DNA of 41,543 nt from Pseudomonadota bacterium. Lineage in GTDB: Bacteria > Pseudomonadota > Alphaproteobacteria > Acetobacterales > Acetobacteraceae. A program made the position numbers and the translations under genes. Shown here in pieces: positions 8,157 to 17,444 of the stretch. The notes under the pieces were generated by a model. That model searched no databases, was not told the DNA's origin, and saw nothing but the letters and a program-made list of their open reading frames with translations. The stretch spans positions 1 to 41,543 of the forward strand of contig JAJZSY010000023.1 in NCBI GenBank assembly GCA_021849425.1, read 5' to 3'. Each line of letters starts with the position of its first letter. Position 1 is the first letter of the stretch.

Positions 8157-8692
8157 GGGCGGCGGCGGCCGGCTTCGCCCTGCCCCTGCTGGTGGCGGGC
8201 TGCGCCCGGCCAGCGGCGGTGACGGCCTGCGCCGGCACGCGGATCGTGGCACGCGCCGATTCCGAAGGCGGCGCGTTCGTTGGCATGTCGCATTCCGGCA
8301 CGCGTCTCGCGCTGCGCAATCGCGGCCCGGCGCCCTGCACCCTGCCCGGCTTGCCGACGTTGGTATTCCTCGATGCCGCGCATCGCCGCCTGCCGATCAC
8401 CCGCCGCCCACCGTTCGGGATGCATCCCGGCCCGGTCGTGCTGCCGGTCCGCCTCGCCGCCGGGGCGGTGGCGACGACCGCGCTGCGCTGGGTGGACGGC
8501 CCGGTCTACACCCGCAACGCCTGCATGAAGGTCGCCGCCCTGCGCATCGCCTGGCCGGGCGGCGCGGCCACAATCCCCCTCGCCGCGACGATCTGCGGCC
8601 CCGAAGGCAAGGCGGCGGGCATCTCCCAGCCCCCGCTCGCCCGCGCCGGAGACAACAGGATCAGCGGATCAGGATCGCCCGGAAATCGTTGA
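8153..8692 (+). CDS. DUF4232-like lipoprotein
   Basis: A 179-residue protein read from the GTG at 8153, which overlaps the tautomerase stop. The N-terminus MRAAAAGFALPLLVAGC is a short lipoprotein signal with lipobox LVAGC, so it should be lipid-anchored on the periplasmic side. The rest has the traits of the DUF4232 domain: LALRNRGPAPCTLPGLPTL, then a hydrophobic beta-rich part with conserved Cys residues. Function is unknown. The C-terminus is low in complexity, and the gene overlaps the converging glycerate kinase by 32 bases. A start further upstream is possible in frame but would overlap the tautomerase completely. Confidence 0.7.
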   Translation: MRAAAAGFALPLLVAGCARPAAVTACAGTRIVARADSEGGAFVGMSHSGTRLALRNRGPAPCTLPGLPTLVFLDAAHRRLPITRRPPFGMHPGPVVLPVRLAAGAVATTALRWVDGPVYTRNACMKVAALRIAWPGGAATIPLAATICGPEGKAAGISQPPLARAGDNRISGSGSPGNR

Positions 8693-9935
8693 CATTGGTG
8701 CGGGTCGGCCCGGTCACCACGAGATCGCCGAGCGCGGCGAACAGGCCATACCCGTCATTGTCGGCGAGCCGCGCTGCGGGGTCGATGCCCAGCGCCCGGG
8801 CGCGGGCCAGCGTGTCCGGCGCCAGCACCGCACCCGCATTGTCCTCGGTGCCGTCGATCCCGTCGGTATCCCCGGCGATGGCGTGAATGCCCGGCGCGCC
8901 GCCGAGCGCGACCGCGAGCCCGGCGAGAAATTCGAGGTTCCGCCCGCCGCGCCCGCCGCCGCGCACCGTCACCGTCGTCTCCCCGCCCGAAATCAGCGCG
9001 CAGGGCGGGGCGAGCGGCGCGCCATGCGCGGCACAGCTCCGCGCCATGCCCGCCATCACCGCCGCCACCTCGCGCGCCTCGCCCTCGATCGCATCGCCGA
9101 GGATCAGCGGCGTCACCCCTTCCGCCCGCGCGACCGACGCCGCCGCCTCCAGCGAGGCGAAGGGCGTCGCGATCATCACCTCGCGGGCGCGGGCGAAGGC
9201 CGCATCGCCGGGCTTCGGCGTCTCCGCCTCCGGCCGCGCCAGCCAGGCGGCGACCGGCGCGGGCACCGCGATCCCGGCGCGGCGCAGAATCTCCCGCGCA
9301 TCCTCCAGCGTGGTGGCGTCCGGCACCGTCGGCCCCGAGCCGATCACCGAGGGATCGTCGCCCGGCACGTCGGAAATCATCAATGTCACGATCGCCGCCG
9401 GCGCCGCCGCCGCGGCCAGCCGCCCGCCCTTGATCGCCGAGAGATGCTTGCGCACGCAGTTCATCGCCTGGATGTTGGCGCCGCTCTTCAGCAGGGCGCG
9501 GTTCACCGCCTGCTTGTCGGCCAGCGAAATCCCCGGCGCCGGCAGCGCGAGCAGCGCCGAGGCGCCGCCGGAGATCAGCACGAGAACGAGATCGTCGGCG
9601 GAAAGCCCCCGCACCATCCCGAGGATGCGCGCCGCCGCCGCCTGCCCGGCTTCATCCGGCACCGGATGCGACGCCTCGACCACCTCGATCCGCCGGAGCG
9701 GTTTTTCGGACCCGTGCCCGTAGCGGGTCACCACGAGGCCGGACATCGGCGCCGCCGCCGGCCAGTGCGCCTCGACCGCCTCGGCCATCGCCGCCGCCGC
9801 CTTGCCGGCGCCGATCACCACGGTCCGCCCCTTCGGCGGCGGCGGCAGATGCGGCGCCACGCGGCGCGAGGGCGAAGCCGCATCCACCGCGGCCGCGAAC
9901 ATCCGCCGCAACAGGTCGAGATCGCCCTCACGCAT
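8661..9935 (-). CDS. Glycerate 2-kinase (MOFRL family)
   Basis: A 424-residue kinase of the GckA/TtuD type that phosphorylates D-glycerate, normally to 2-phosphoglycerate, with ATP. Marks are VVIGAGKAA (39-47), the LISGGASALL loop, SDVPGDDPSVIGSGP, SGGETTVTV with a Gly/Arg-rich stretch, and GDTDGIDG with a C-terminal MOFRL domain. The ATG at 9935 is preferred over the open frame upstream because it follows a GGGGGAAGG ribosome site and gives the usual length. No tartrate or serine-cycle genes lie beside it, so the pathway that supplies glycerate is unknown. A link to the distant DenD-like gene would be speculation. Confidence 0.92.
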   Translation of the reverse strand: MREGDLDLLRRMFAAAVDAASPSRRVAPHLPPPPKGRTVVIGAGKAAAAMAEAVEAHWPAAAPMSGLVVTRYGHGSEKPLRRIEVVEASHPVPDEAGQAAAARILGMVRGLSADDLVLVLISGGASALLALPAPGISLADKQAVNRALLKSGANIQAMNCVRKHLSAIKGGRLAAAAAPAAIVTLMISDVPGDDPSVIGSGPTVPDATTLEDAREILRRAGIAVPAPVAAWLARPEAETPKPGDAAFARAREVMIATPFASLEAAASVARAEGVTPLILGDAIEGEAREVAAVMAGMARSCAAHGAPLAPPCALISGGETTVTVRGGGRGGRNLEFLAGLAVALGGAPGIHAIAGDTDGIDGTEDNAGAVLAPDTLARARALGIDPAARLADNDGYGLFAALGDLVVTGPTRTNVNDFRAILIR

Positions 9936-10052
9936 GCCACCTTCCCCCTTGTCGTTCCGGCCGCGGACCCGCTCCGTCCGATCGAGTGACGCTCTAACCC
10001 CGCGGACCGCCCCGGTCCAGCGCGGCCGGCAGCGCCGCGCCGGGGAAAACAT

Positions 10053-10421
10053 TCAGCAATCGTTGCCGCGCAGGGCGAAGGTCTTCACCATCCCGCCCTT
10101 CAGCGCGAAGGTGACGGTGCAGTGCCGCGCATACGTCTCGGGCGGGAAGACCGGTCCGTAATAGGGGCCGTAATACGGGCCATAGAACCCCGGATAGGGC
10201 GCGCCGACCCCCGGCTGGTAGCCATATGACCGCTCGACATAGGCGAAATAGGTCGTGCCATCGACCGTGATCCTGCGGTCCGGCACGCCGAGTGCTGCCA
10301 CCAGCGCCGATTCGGGCCGTCCGACATAGCCCGACATCCGCTCGGCGAGGCTTGGCCCCACCGCGCAACCCGCGAGCATCAATGCCGCGACCGGCGCGGC
10401 CAGAACAAGCGTCCTTCGCAT
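10053..10421 (-). CDS. Small lipoprotein with Tyr-Gly-Pro repeats
   Basis: A 122-residue protein with a lipoprotein signal, MRRTLVLAAPVAALMLAGC, in which LAGC is the lipobox. The ATG at 10421 has an AAGGAG site seven bases upstream. The first half of the mature part (SLAERMSGYVGRPESALVAALG) looks like the start of a SmpA/OmlA-type fold. The middle holds repeated YGPYYGP units, followed by a Cys pair near the C-terminus that could form a disulfide. No known function. It is on the same strand as epmA, 76 bases downstream of it, and may be cotranscribed. Confidence 0.8.
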   Translation of the reverse strand: MRRTLVLAAPVAALMLAGCAVGPSLAERMSGYVGRPESALVAALGVPDRRITVDGTTYFAYVERSYGYQPGVGAPYPGFYGPYYGPYYGPVFPPETYARHCTVTFALKGGMVKTFALRGNDC

Positions 10422-10497
10422 CCTACGCTCCTTGGTTTCCGGGCCTCGGCCCGTTGATGATGTGCAATATCTACAGTGGGTGCGTTTCCCGCTTATA

Positions 10498-11487
10498 TCA
10501 GAGCCATAACACATCGGTGATGCGCGGCGCCCCGGCGGCGATCATCGCCAGCCGGTCGAACCCCAGGGCAATCCCCGCGCACTCCGGCATCCGCCCCACC
10601 GCCGCCATGAAATCTTCATCGAGCGGCCAGTCCTCGCGGCCGTAAAGCGCGTGCCGCCGCGCCCGGTCGGCCTCGAACCGCGCCCGCTGCTCGGCCGGGT
10701 CGGTCAGCTCGGCGAAGGCGTTGGCAAGCTCCATCCCGCACACGTAAAGCTCGAACCGCTCGGCGACGCGCGGGTCATCCGCCCGCCGCCGCGCGAGGGC
10801 TGCCAGCGGCGCCGGCCAGCCGGTCAGGACGGTGGGGTGCGTCCGCCCGAGATGCGGCTCGATCCGCCCGAGCATGAGGCGGAAGAACAGGTCCTCCCAG
10901 TCCTCGCCGTCGCGCCGCGCCACCCCGGCATCGGCGGCGAGGCGATGAGCATCGCCCACACTCGCCAGCACATCCACGCCGCAATGCCGGTCGAACGCCT
11001 CGGCGACGCTCAGCACCTCGATCCTGGCAAGCTCCGTCGTCACCCCCCGGCACGTCACCACCGGCGGCAGCACCGCGCGGAGGAATTGCACCGTCTCCTC
11101 GATCAGGGACGACAATCCGGCGCCGGGGCGATACCATTCCAGCATGGTGAATTCCGGCGCATGCGTGTCCGACCCCTCATGGTCGCGCCAGACCCGGGCG
11201 AGCTGGAAGATCGGCCCGGCATCGCCGGCGAGCAGCTTCTTCATCGCGAATTCGGGGCTGGTATGCAGCCATTGCCGCGCCACCGCGCCATCCGGCGCGT
11301 GCACCGTGGTCGAAAGGGCGGCGAGATGCACCTCCTCGCCCGGCGCCGGCACCAGATACGGCGTCTCCACTTCCGTGTAGCCGCGCGCGGCGAAGAAGGC
11401 GCGCGTCGCCTGCGCGAGCAGCCCGCGCCGCCGCAGGAAGGGCAGCCGGGCGGCGAGGCGGTCGGGATCGAATGCTTGTCTGGCCAT
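10498..11487 (-). CDS. epmA: EF-P lysine lysyltransferase (EpmA/GenX/PoxA)
   Basis: A 329-residue class II lysyl-tRNA synthetase paralogue without an anticodon-binding domain. Class II motif 2 is seen in ARVWRDHEGSDTHAPEFTMLEW and motif 3 in GIALGFDRLAMIAAG. EpmA ligates (R)-beta-lysine to a conserved Lys of elongation factor P, which helps ribosomes pass polyproline stretches. I place the start at the ATG at 11487; the longer open frame would reach into epmB. It is divergent from epmB with only 23 bases between the starts, so the two share a promoter region. The efp gene is not in the window. Confidence 0.94.
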   Translation of the reverse strand: MARQAFDPDRLAARLPFLRRRGLLAQATRAFFAARGYTEVETPYLVPAPGEEVHLAALSTTVHAPDGAVARQWLHTSPEFAMKKLLAGDAGPIFQLARVWRDHEGSDTHAPEFTMLEWYRPGAGLSSLIEETVQFLRAVLPPVVTCRGVTTELARIEVLSVAEAFDRHCGVDVLASVGDAHRLAADAGVARRDGEDWEDLFFRLMLGRIEPHLGRTHPTVLTGWPAPLAALARRRADDPRVAERFELYVCGMELANAFAELTDPAEQRARFEADRARRHALYGREDWPLDEDFMAAVGRMPECAGIALGFDRLAMIAAGAPRITDVLWL

Positions 11488-11510
11488 GCGCCGCAGGATA
11501 GCACCGCCGC

Positions 11511-12488
11511 ATGGCCACTCCCACGCTCCGCACCGCAAACCAGCTGATCGAGGCCGGGCTCGCCCCGCCCGCCGCCCGGGCCGCGCTGGAGGCCGTCGCC
11601 GCGCGCTACGCCACCGCGATCCCCGCCCCGCTCGCCGCCCTGATCGGCGATCCCTCCGACCCGATCGGCCTTCAGTTCATCCCCGACCCCGCCGAGCTTG
11701 AAACCGCCCCGCACGAGCGCGCCGACCCGATCGGCGACGACGCGCTCTCCCCGGTGCCCGGCATCGTCCACCGCTACCCCGATCGCGCGCTGCTCAAGCC
11801 CACCCTCGCCTGCCCGGTCTATTGCCGCTTCTGCTTCCGCCGCGAGCATGTCGGCCCGGAAGGCGGCGTGCTCTCCGAAGCCGAGCTTGAGGCGGCGTTC
11901 GCCTGGCTGGAGGGTCACGACGCCGTGCGCGAGGTGATCCTGACCGGCGGCGATCCGCTCATCCTCTCGCCCCGCCGCCTTGGCGCGATCTTCGCCCGGC
12001 TGCGCGCGATCCCGCATATCAGCCGGCTGCGGCTGCACACCCGCGTGCCGGTCGCCGACCCGGCGCGGATCACGCCCGCCCTGCTCGCCGCCCTCGATCT
12101 CGACCCGCCGCTCTTCCTCGTGCTGCACGCCAACCACGCGCGCGAATTCGGCGCCGAGGCCCGGGCCGCGCTGGCGGCGCTGCGCCGCGCCGGCATCCCG
12201 CTGCTCGGCCAGTCGGTGCTGCTGCGCGGCGTCAACGACACGGCGGAGGCGCTGCGCGCCCTGTTCGAGACCATGCTCGGCTGCGGCGTGAAACCCTATT
12301 ACCTGCACCAGCTCGACCCCGCCCCCGGCACCGCCCGCTTCCATGTGCCGATCGCCGCCGGGCGGGCGCTGATCGCCGCCCTGCGCGGCACGATTTCCGG
12401 CCACGCGCTGCCGACCTACATCCTCGATGCGCCCACCGGGAAAACCACGCTCGAACCCTCGCCGGTTTCCCTTTCCGCCGGGCTGTGA
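11511..12488 (+). CDS. epmB: EF-P (R)-beta-lysine synthase, lysine 2,3-aminomutase (EpmB)
   Basis: A 325-residue radical SAM enzyme of the KamA/EpmB family. The CPVYCRFC motif (101-108) gives the CX3CX2C cluster site, followed by the family's LTGGDPL segment and a PLP-binding Lys expected in the C-terminal part. It converts L-lysine to (R)-beta-lysine for EpmA. It is shorter than clostridial KamA and similar to EpmB of E. coli. The aroQ gene follows 12 bases downstream, so the EF-P gene may lead a transcript that continues into aroQ-accB-accC. Confidence 0.93.
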   Translation: MATPTLRTANQLIEAGLAPPAARAALEAVAARYATAIPAPLAALIGDPSDPIGLQFIPDPAELETAPHERADPIGDDALSPVPGIVHRYPDRALLKPTLACPVYCRFCFRREHVGPEGGVLSEAELEAAFAWLEGHDAVREVILTGGDPLILSPRRLGAIFARLRAIPHISRLRLHTRVPVADPARITPALLAALDLDPPLFLVLHANHAREFGAEARAALAALRRAGIPLLGQSVLLRGVNDTAEALRALFETMLGCGVKPYYLHQLDPAPGTARFHVPIAAGRALIAALRGTISGHALPTYILDAPTGKTTLEPSPVSLSAGL

Positions 12489-12500
12489 TAGGCGCGCATC

Positions 12501-12950
12501 ATGCCTGTACCGCTGATCGCCGTGCTGAACGGTCCGAACCTCAACATGCTGGGTCTGCGCGAGCCCGAAATCTACGGCATCCAGACCCTCGACGATCTCG
12601 AGGCGCTCTGCGCCGAGGCGGCCGAGGAGCTGGGCCTCGCCATCGATTTCCGCCAGACCAACGGCGAGGGCGAGCTGATCACCTGGGTGCAGGAATGCCG
12701 CGGCCGCGCCGCCGGCATCGTCATCAATCCGGCGGGCTACTCGCACACCTCGATCGCGCTGATGGACGCGCTGCACGCGGTCGACCTTCCGGTCATCGAG
12801 GTGCATCTGTCCAACATCCACCAGCGCGAGGCGTTCCGCCATCACTCCTACGTGTCGCAGGCCGCGCGCGGCGTGATCTGCGGCCTTGGGTTCACCGGCT
12901 ACCGGCTGGCGCTTCAGGCGATCGCCGAGATTGTGGAGCAGGAAGCATGA
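12501..12950 (+). CDS. aroQ: 3-dehydroquinate dehydratase, type II
   Basis: A 149-residue type II dehydroquinase, the third enzyme of the shikimate pathway, forming a dodecamer in the cytoplasm. Seen are the NGPNLNMLG segment (10-18), the catalytic Tyr25 (PEIYG), GYSHTS and the [16 protein letters not shown] motif with the catalytic His. It lies 12 bases after epmB, and its TGA overlaps the accB ATG (ATGA). The aroQ-accB-accC order is common in proteobacteria. Confidence 0.97.
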   Translation: MPVPLIAVLNGPNLNMLGLREPEIYGIQTLDDLEALCAEAAEELGLAIDFRQTNGEGELITWVQECRGRAAGIVINPAGYSHTSIALMDALHAVDLPVIEVHLSNIHQREAFRHHSYVSQAARGVICGLGFTGYRLALQAIAEIVEQEA

Positions 12951-13444
12951 GTCTCTCCTTCGACCCCGAGGTGCTGCGCGCCCTCGCCGCCCTTCTCAAG
13001 GATGGCGACCTCGCCGAGATCGAGCTTGAGGAAGGCGACCGCCGGCTGCGCCTCGCCCGCGCCAGCGCGCAGGCGGCGCAGTTCGTCGCCGCCCCGGCCT
13101 ATCCGGCCCCGCCCTACGCGATGCCGCAAGGAATGGCGCCGGGTATGGCGCCGGGCGCACCGGCACCCGCCGCCGCGGCGCCGGAAGCCGCCCCCGCCGC
13201 CGCCAACCATCCCGGCACGGTGAAATCGCCGATGGTCGGCGTCGCCTATCTCTCGGCCGAGCCGGGGGCCGCGCCGTTCATCAGCGTCGGCGCCACGGTC
13301 GAGGCCGGGCAGACGCTGCTGCTGATCGAGGCGATGAAGACCTTCAACCAGATCAAGGCGCCGCGCGCCGGCACCGTGAAATCCATCCTCGTCGCCTCCG
13401 GCCAGCCGGTCGAATACGACGAGCCGCTGGTCATCGTCGAATAG
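12947..13444 (+). CDS. accB: Biotin carboxyl carrier protein of acetyl-CoA carboxylase
   Basis: A 165-residue carrier. An N-terminal helical part (1-40) is joined by an Ala/Pro-rich linker (about 46-88) to a biotinyl domain. Lys131 in EAMK is the biotinylation site. The linker contains short repeats of a Gly-Met-Ala-Pro pattern. The carrier is carboxylated by AccC and delivers the carboxyl group to the AccA/AccD transferase. The ATG overlaps the aroQ stop, and accC follows after 13 bases. Confidence 0.97.
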   Translation: MSLSFDPEVLRALAALLKDGDLAEIELEEGDRRLRLARASAQAAQFVAAPAYPAPPYAMPQGMAPGMAPGAPAPAAAAPEAAPAAANHPGTVKSPMVGVAYLSAEPGAAPFISVGATVEAGQTLLLIEAMKTFNQIKAPRAGTVKSILVASGQPVEYDEPLVIVE

Positions 13445-13457
13445 GCGGCGCACGTCC

Positions 13458-14798
<1,341 letters not shown>

Positions 14799-14813
14799 CG
14801 CGGCCCCCCGCGG

Positions 14814-14850
14814 TCATCGCCGCCGGGCCGGTGCGCGCCCGCGGCGATGA
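14814..14850 (+). terminator. Strong hairpin after accC
   Basis: A perfect 10-bp stem (14814-14823 with 14841-14850) continues, after one bulged C, into four more pairs (14825-14828 with 14837-14840) around an 8-base loop. It starts 16 bases after the accC stop. There is no U tract behind it, so it may stop transcription less efficiently or protect the 3' end of the message. Confidence 0.55.
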
Positions 14851-15040
14851 AACTGTTGCGTTACGTTACAATACAGGCCTTCCGCGCGCCCGACGCGCAC
14901 ATAACTGATGATCGCAATTTGCAATCGGGCCCATCTGCCTTAATCTCAAATACATAATTTTAATTCATAATCGTTACGAATGTCAGAGAAATGAAACTCG
15001 CATTTGATTTGTCCACATTTAAGCCAGGCTTGCCGGGGCC
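14851..15040 (+). promoter_or_regulatory. AT-rich leader before the GGDEF-EAL gene
   Basis: After the accC hairpin the sequence becomes markedly AT-rich, above all at 14935-15020 (for example AATACATAATTTTAATTCATAATC). It contains GCAATTTGC, a small palindrome, near 14915. This is the likely promoter region of the GGDEF-EAL gene. I cannot fix a -35/-10 pair with confidence. Confidence 0.4.
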
Positions 15041-17359
15041 ATGAAAGCCCCGCGCCACACGCTGCGCGACCTCCCGTCCCAGACCAGGCGGCAGATCGAG
15101 ATCTCCCTGCTCGACACGCGGGCGGCGCTGGTGCCGCGCATGGTCATCACCGGCGGCACCGTGGCCGCGATCCTCGGCCATGAATTCCGCGACCAGCTGA
15201 CGCGCGCCCCGCTCATCGCCGCCGGGCTCGGCGGCCTCGCCACCTGCTACATCCTGCTCATCACGGTCGCCGCCCTCTGGTCGCGCCGCGCCGCCGAGCC
15301 GCAGCCCTCCGTGTTCAAGGTGCTGTTCTGCGGCCTCGCGCTGCTGATCGGCGTGTTCTGGGCCTGTATCGAAATCGGCGGGCTGCGCCATGCCAGCGGG
15401 CCGCAGGAGAGCCTCGTCTATGCCATCATGGTCGGCCTCATCTCCACCGCCGCCTTTTCCGGCCCGGCGCTCTACGCCCTGCTCTACTGGGCGCCGGTCA
15501 CCGCCGGTGCCGCCATCGCGCTGATCACGAGCACGGCGCATCCCTCCGCGACCGCCCTTGTCGGCCTCGGCAGCTACGCCCTGCTGACCTTCACCACCAT
15601 CCTCTATGTCAACGCCAACACGATGGAGCGCGAATTCCGCCGGCTGGAAGCGGAACGCCAGAGCGAGGTGATCAACCTCCTGCTGCGCGATTTCGAGGAG
15701 GGGGCGAGCGATTTCCTCTGGGAGACCGACGCGGCGCTCACCCTGCTCCGCCCCTCCTTGCGCTTCGCCGAGGCCGCGCGCACCACGCCGGAGGCGCTCG
15801 CCGGCCAGTCGCTGGTGCGCTTTCTCGTCGAGCATGGCCGGACCGACCCCGAGCAGACCTGCGCCCCGGCGATCGGCAACCTCCTCTACCGCATCGGCCG
15901 GCGCGAAACCTTCAACGAAAAGAGCGCGCCGCTGTTCTTCGCCGGCGAGGAGCGCTGCTGGTCCTTCGCCGGCAAGCCGGTTTTCGACCGCGAGGGCGGG
16001 TTCGTCGGCTATCGCGGCGTCGGCTCCGACGTCACCGCCCACCGCAACGCCGAACGGCGCATCGCCCATATCGCCCGGCACGACAGCCTGACCGGCCTCG
16101 GCAACCGCATGGGGTTCGACGAGGGGCTGCACGCGGCCTGCGCCAACCCGGTCGGCGTCGGCACCGGGCTGATCTGCCTCGATCTCGACCATTTCAAGTC
16201 GGTGAACGACCGCTTCGGCCACAAGGCGGGCGACGAGCTGCTCCAGGCCGCCGCCGGCCGGCTGCTCGCCTGCGTCCGCAGCCACGACCGCTGCTTCCGC
16301 CTCGGCGGCGACGAATTCGCCATCCTGCTGCCCGACGCCACCACCGCCGATGTCGAGGCGGTGACCAGGCGCATCATCGACCGCCTGGCCGATCCGTTCC
16401 GCCTCGCCGACATCACGGTGGCGATCGGCTGCTGCGCCGGCATCGCGATGATCACGCGCGCCGGAATCCAGCCCGAGGACGTTCTCCACGCGGCGGATCT
16501 CGCCCTCTACCGCGCCAAGGCGAGCGGCCGCGGCGCCGTCCGCATGTTCGACCCCGAGAACGACCGGCAGACCACCCGCCTGCGCCAGCTCGATGCCTCG
16601 CTGGTCAACGAGTTCGAGCGGCAGAGCTTCTTCCTCCAGTTCCAGCCCATCATCCGGCTCGAAAGCGGCGCGGTCACCACCGTCGAGGCGCTGGTCCGCT
16701 GGCGACACCCGCAATTCGGCATCCTGCCGCCGGACCAGTTCATCCCCGCCTCCGAGCACAACGGCACCATCATCCGCATCGGCGCCTATGTGATCGACGC
16801 CGCCTGCGCCTTCGCCGCCACCCTGCCCGAGCAGGTCACCGTCGCGATCAACCTCTCCCCGGTCCAGCTGCACGACCCGCTGCTGCTCGAACGGATCGGC
16901 AATGCCCTGGCGCGTCACGCGCTCGCCCGCGGGCGCATCGAGTTCGAACTGACCGAAACCGCGATCCTCGATGTCTCGCCGGCCACCCGCGACATTCTGG
17001 ACGCCATCCGGGCGCTGGGCTGCCGCCTCGCGCTCGACGATTTCGGCGCCGGCTATTCCTCGATCGCGACGCTCTATTACTTCCGCTTCGACCGTCTGAA
17101 GATCGACCGCGCGCTGATCCGCGACGCGCTCGACGATGCCCGCCGCCGCAGCATCCTGCTGCATGTCGGGCGCATGGCGCACGATGTCGACCTCACCCTC
17201 ACCGCCGAGGGTCTGGAAACCGAGGCCGACCGCGCCCGGCTGGTCGAACTGGGCTTCGATGAGGGCCAGGGCGCGCTGTTTTCAATGCCGATGGATGGCG
17301 AGGCGCTGCACGCCTGGCTGCGCCCGCACATCGTCCGCCCCGCCTCCGGCGCCGCCTGA
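15041..17359 (+). CDS. Membrane-bound PAS-GGDEF-EAL cyclic-di-GMP protein
   Basis: A 772-residue protein. Residues 30-190 hold about five membrane segments, followed by a short coiled region, a PAS-like domain (about 215-335), GGDEF (about 345-500) and EAL (about 515-760). The GGDEF motif is intact (422-426), with an RxxD inhibitory site (RSHD) five residues before it. The EAL domain keeps EAL (549-551), INLSP, ELTE, DDFGAG, LKID and AEGLE, so phosphodiesterase activity is plausible. Both activities could therefore exist, as in bifunctional cyclic-di-GMP enzymes. It stands alone behind an AT-rich leader, and no clear ribosome site precedes the ATG. Confidence 0.9.
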   Translation: MKAPRHTLRDLPSQTRRQIEISLLDTRAALVPRMVITGGTVAAILGHEFRDQLTRAPLIAAGLGGLATCYILLITVAALWSRRAAEPQPSVFKVLFCGLALLIGVFWACIEIGGLRHASGPQESLVYAIMVGLISTAAFSGPALYALLYWAPVTAGAAIALITSTAHPSATALVGLGSYALLTFTTILYVNANTMEREFRRLEAERQSEVINLLLRDFEEGASDFLWETDAALTLLRPSLRFAEAARTTPEALAGQSLVRFLVEHGRTDPEQTCAPAIGNLLYRIGRRETFNEKSAPLFFAGEERCWSFAGKPVFDREGGFVGYRGVGSDVTAHRNAERRIAHIARHDSLTGLGNRMGFDEGLHAACANPVGVGTGLICLDLDHFKSVNDRFGHKAGDELLQAAAGRLLACVRSHDRCFRLGGDEFAILLPDATTADVEAVTRRIIDRLADPFRLADITVAIGCCAGIAMITRAGIQPEDVLHAADLALYRAKASGRGAVRMFDPENDRQTTRLRQLDASLVNEFERQSFFLQFQPIIRLESGAVTTVEALVRWRHPQFGILPPDQFIPASEHNGTIIRIGAYVIDAACAFAATLPEQVTVAINLSPVQLHDPLLLERIGNALARHALARGRIEFELTETAILDVSPATRDILDAIRALGCRLALDDFGAGYSSIATLYYFRFDRLKIDRALIRDALDDARRRSILLHVGRMAHDVDLTLTAEGLETEADRARLVELGFDEGQGALFSMPMDGEALHAWLRPHIVRPASGAA

Positions 17360-17392
17360 GCGGCAGAGGCGGCGCGCACCGCCACCCGATCC

Positions 17393-17414
17393 GCCACCCT
17401 GAAGTCCGGGTGGC
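17393..17414. terminator. Bidirectional hairpin between converging genes
   Basis: A perfect 7-bp GC-rich stem (17393-17399 with 17408-17414) with an 8-base loop lies between the converging GGDEF-EAL and yghU genes. There is no U tract in either direction, so the call rests on position and stem only. Confidence 0.4.
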
Positions 17415-17444
17415 AATCCGGGCGGCAAGCGCGCGCCGGCGGAG

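Noticed and set aside
8661..10052. Longer glycerate kinase starting at 10052
   Set aside because: The extra 39 residues are Arg-rich and unlike the family; the ATG at 9935 has a ribosome site.
14960..17182. A 740-codon minus-strand frame opposite the GGDEF-EAL gene
   Set aside because: Its opposite strand encodes a complete multi-domain protein with intact motifs. The antisense product has no domain and a skewed composition.
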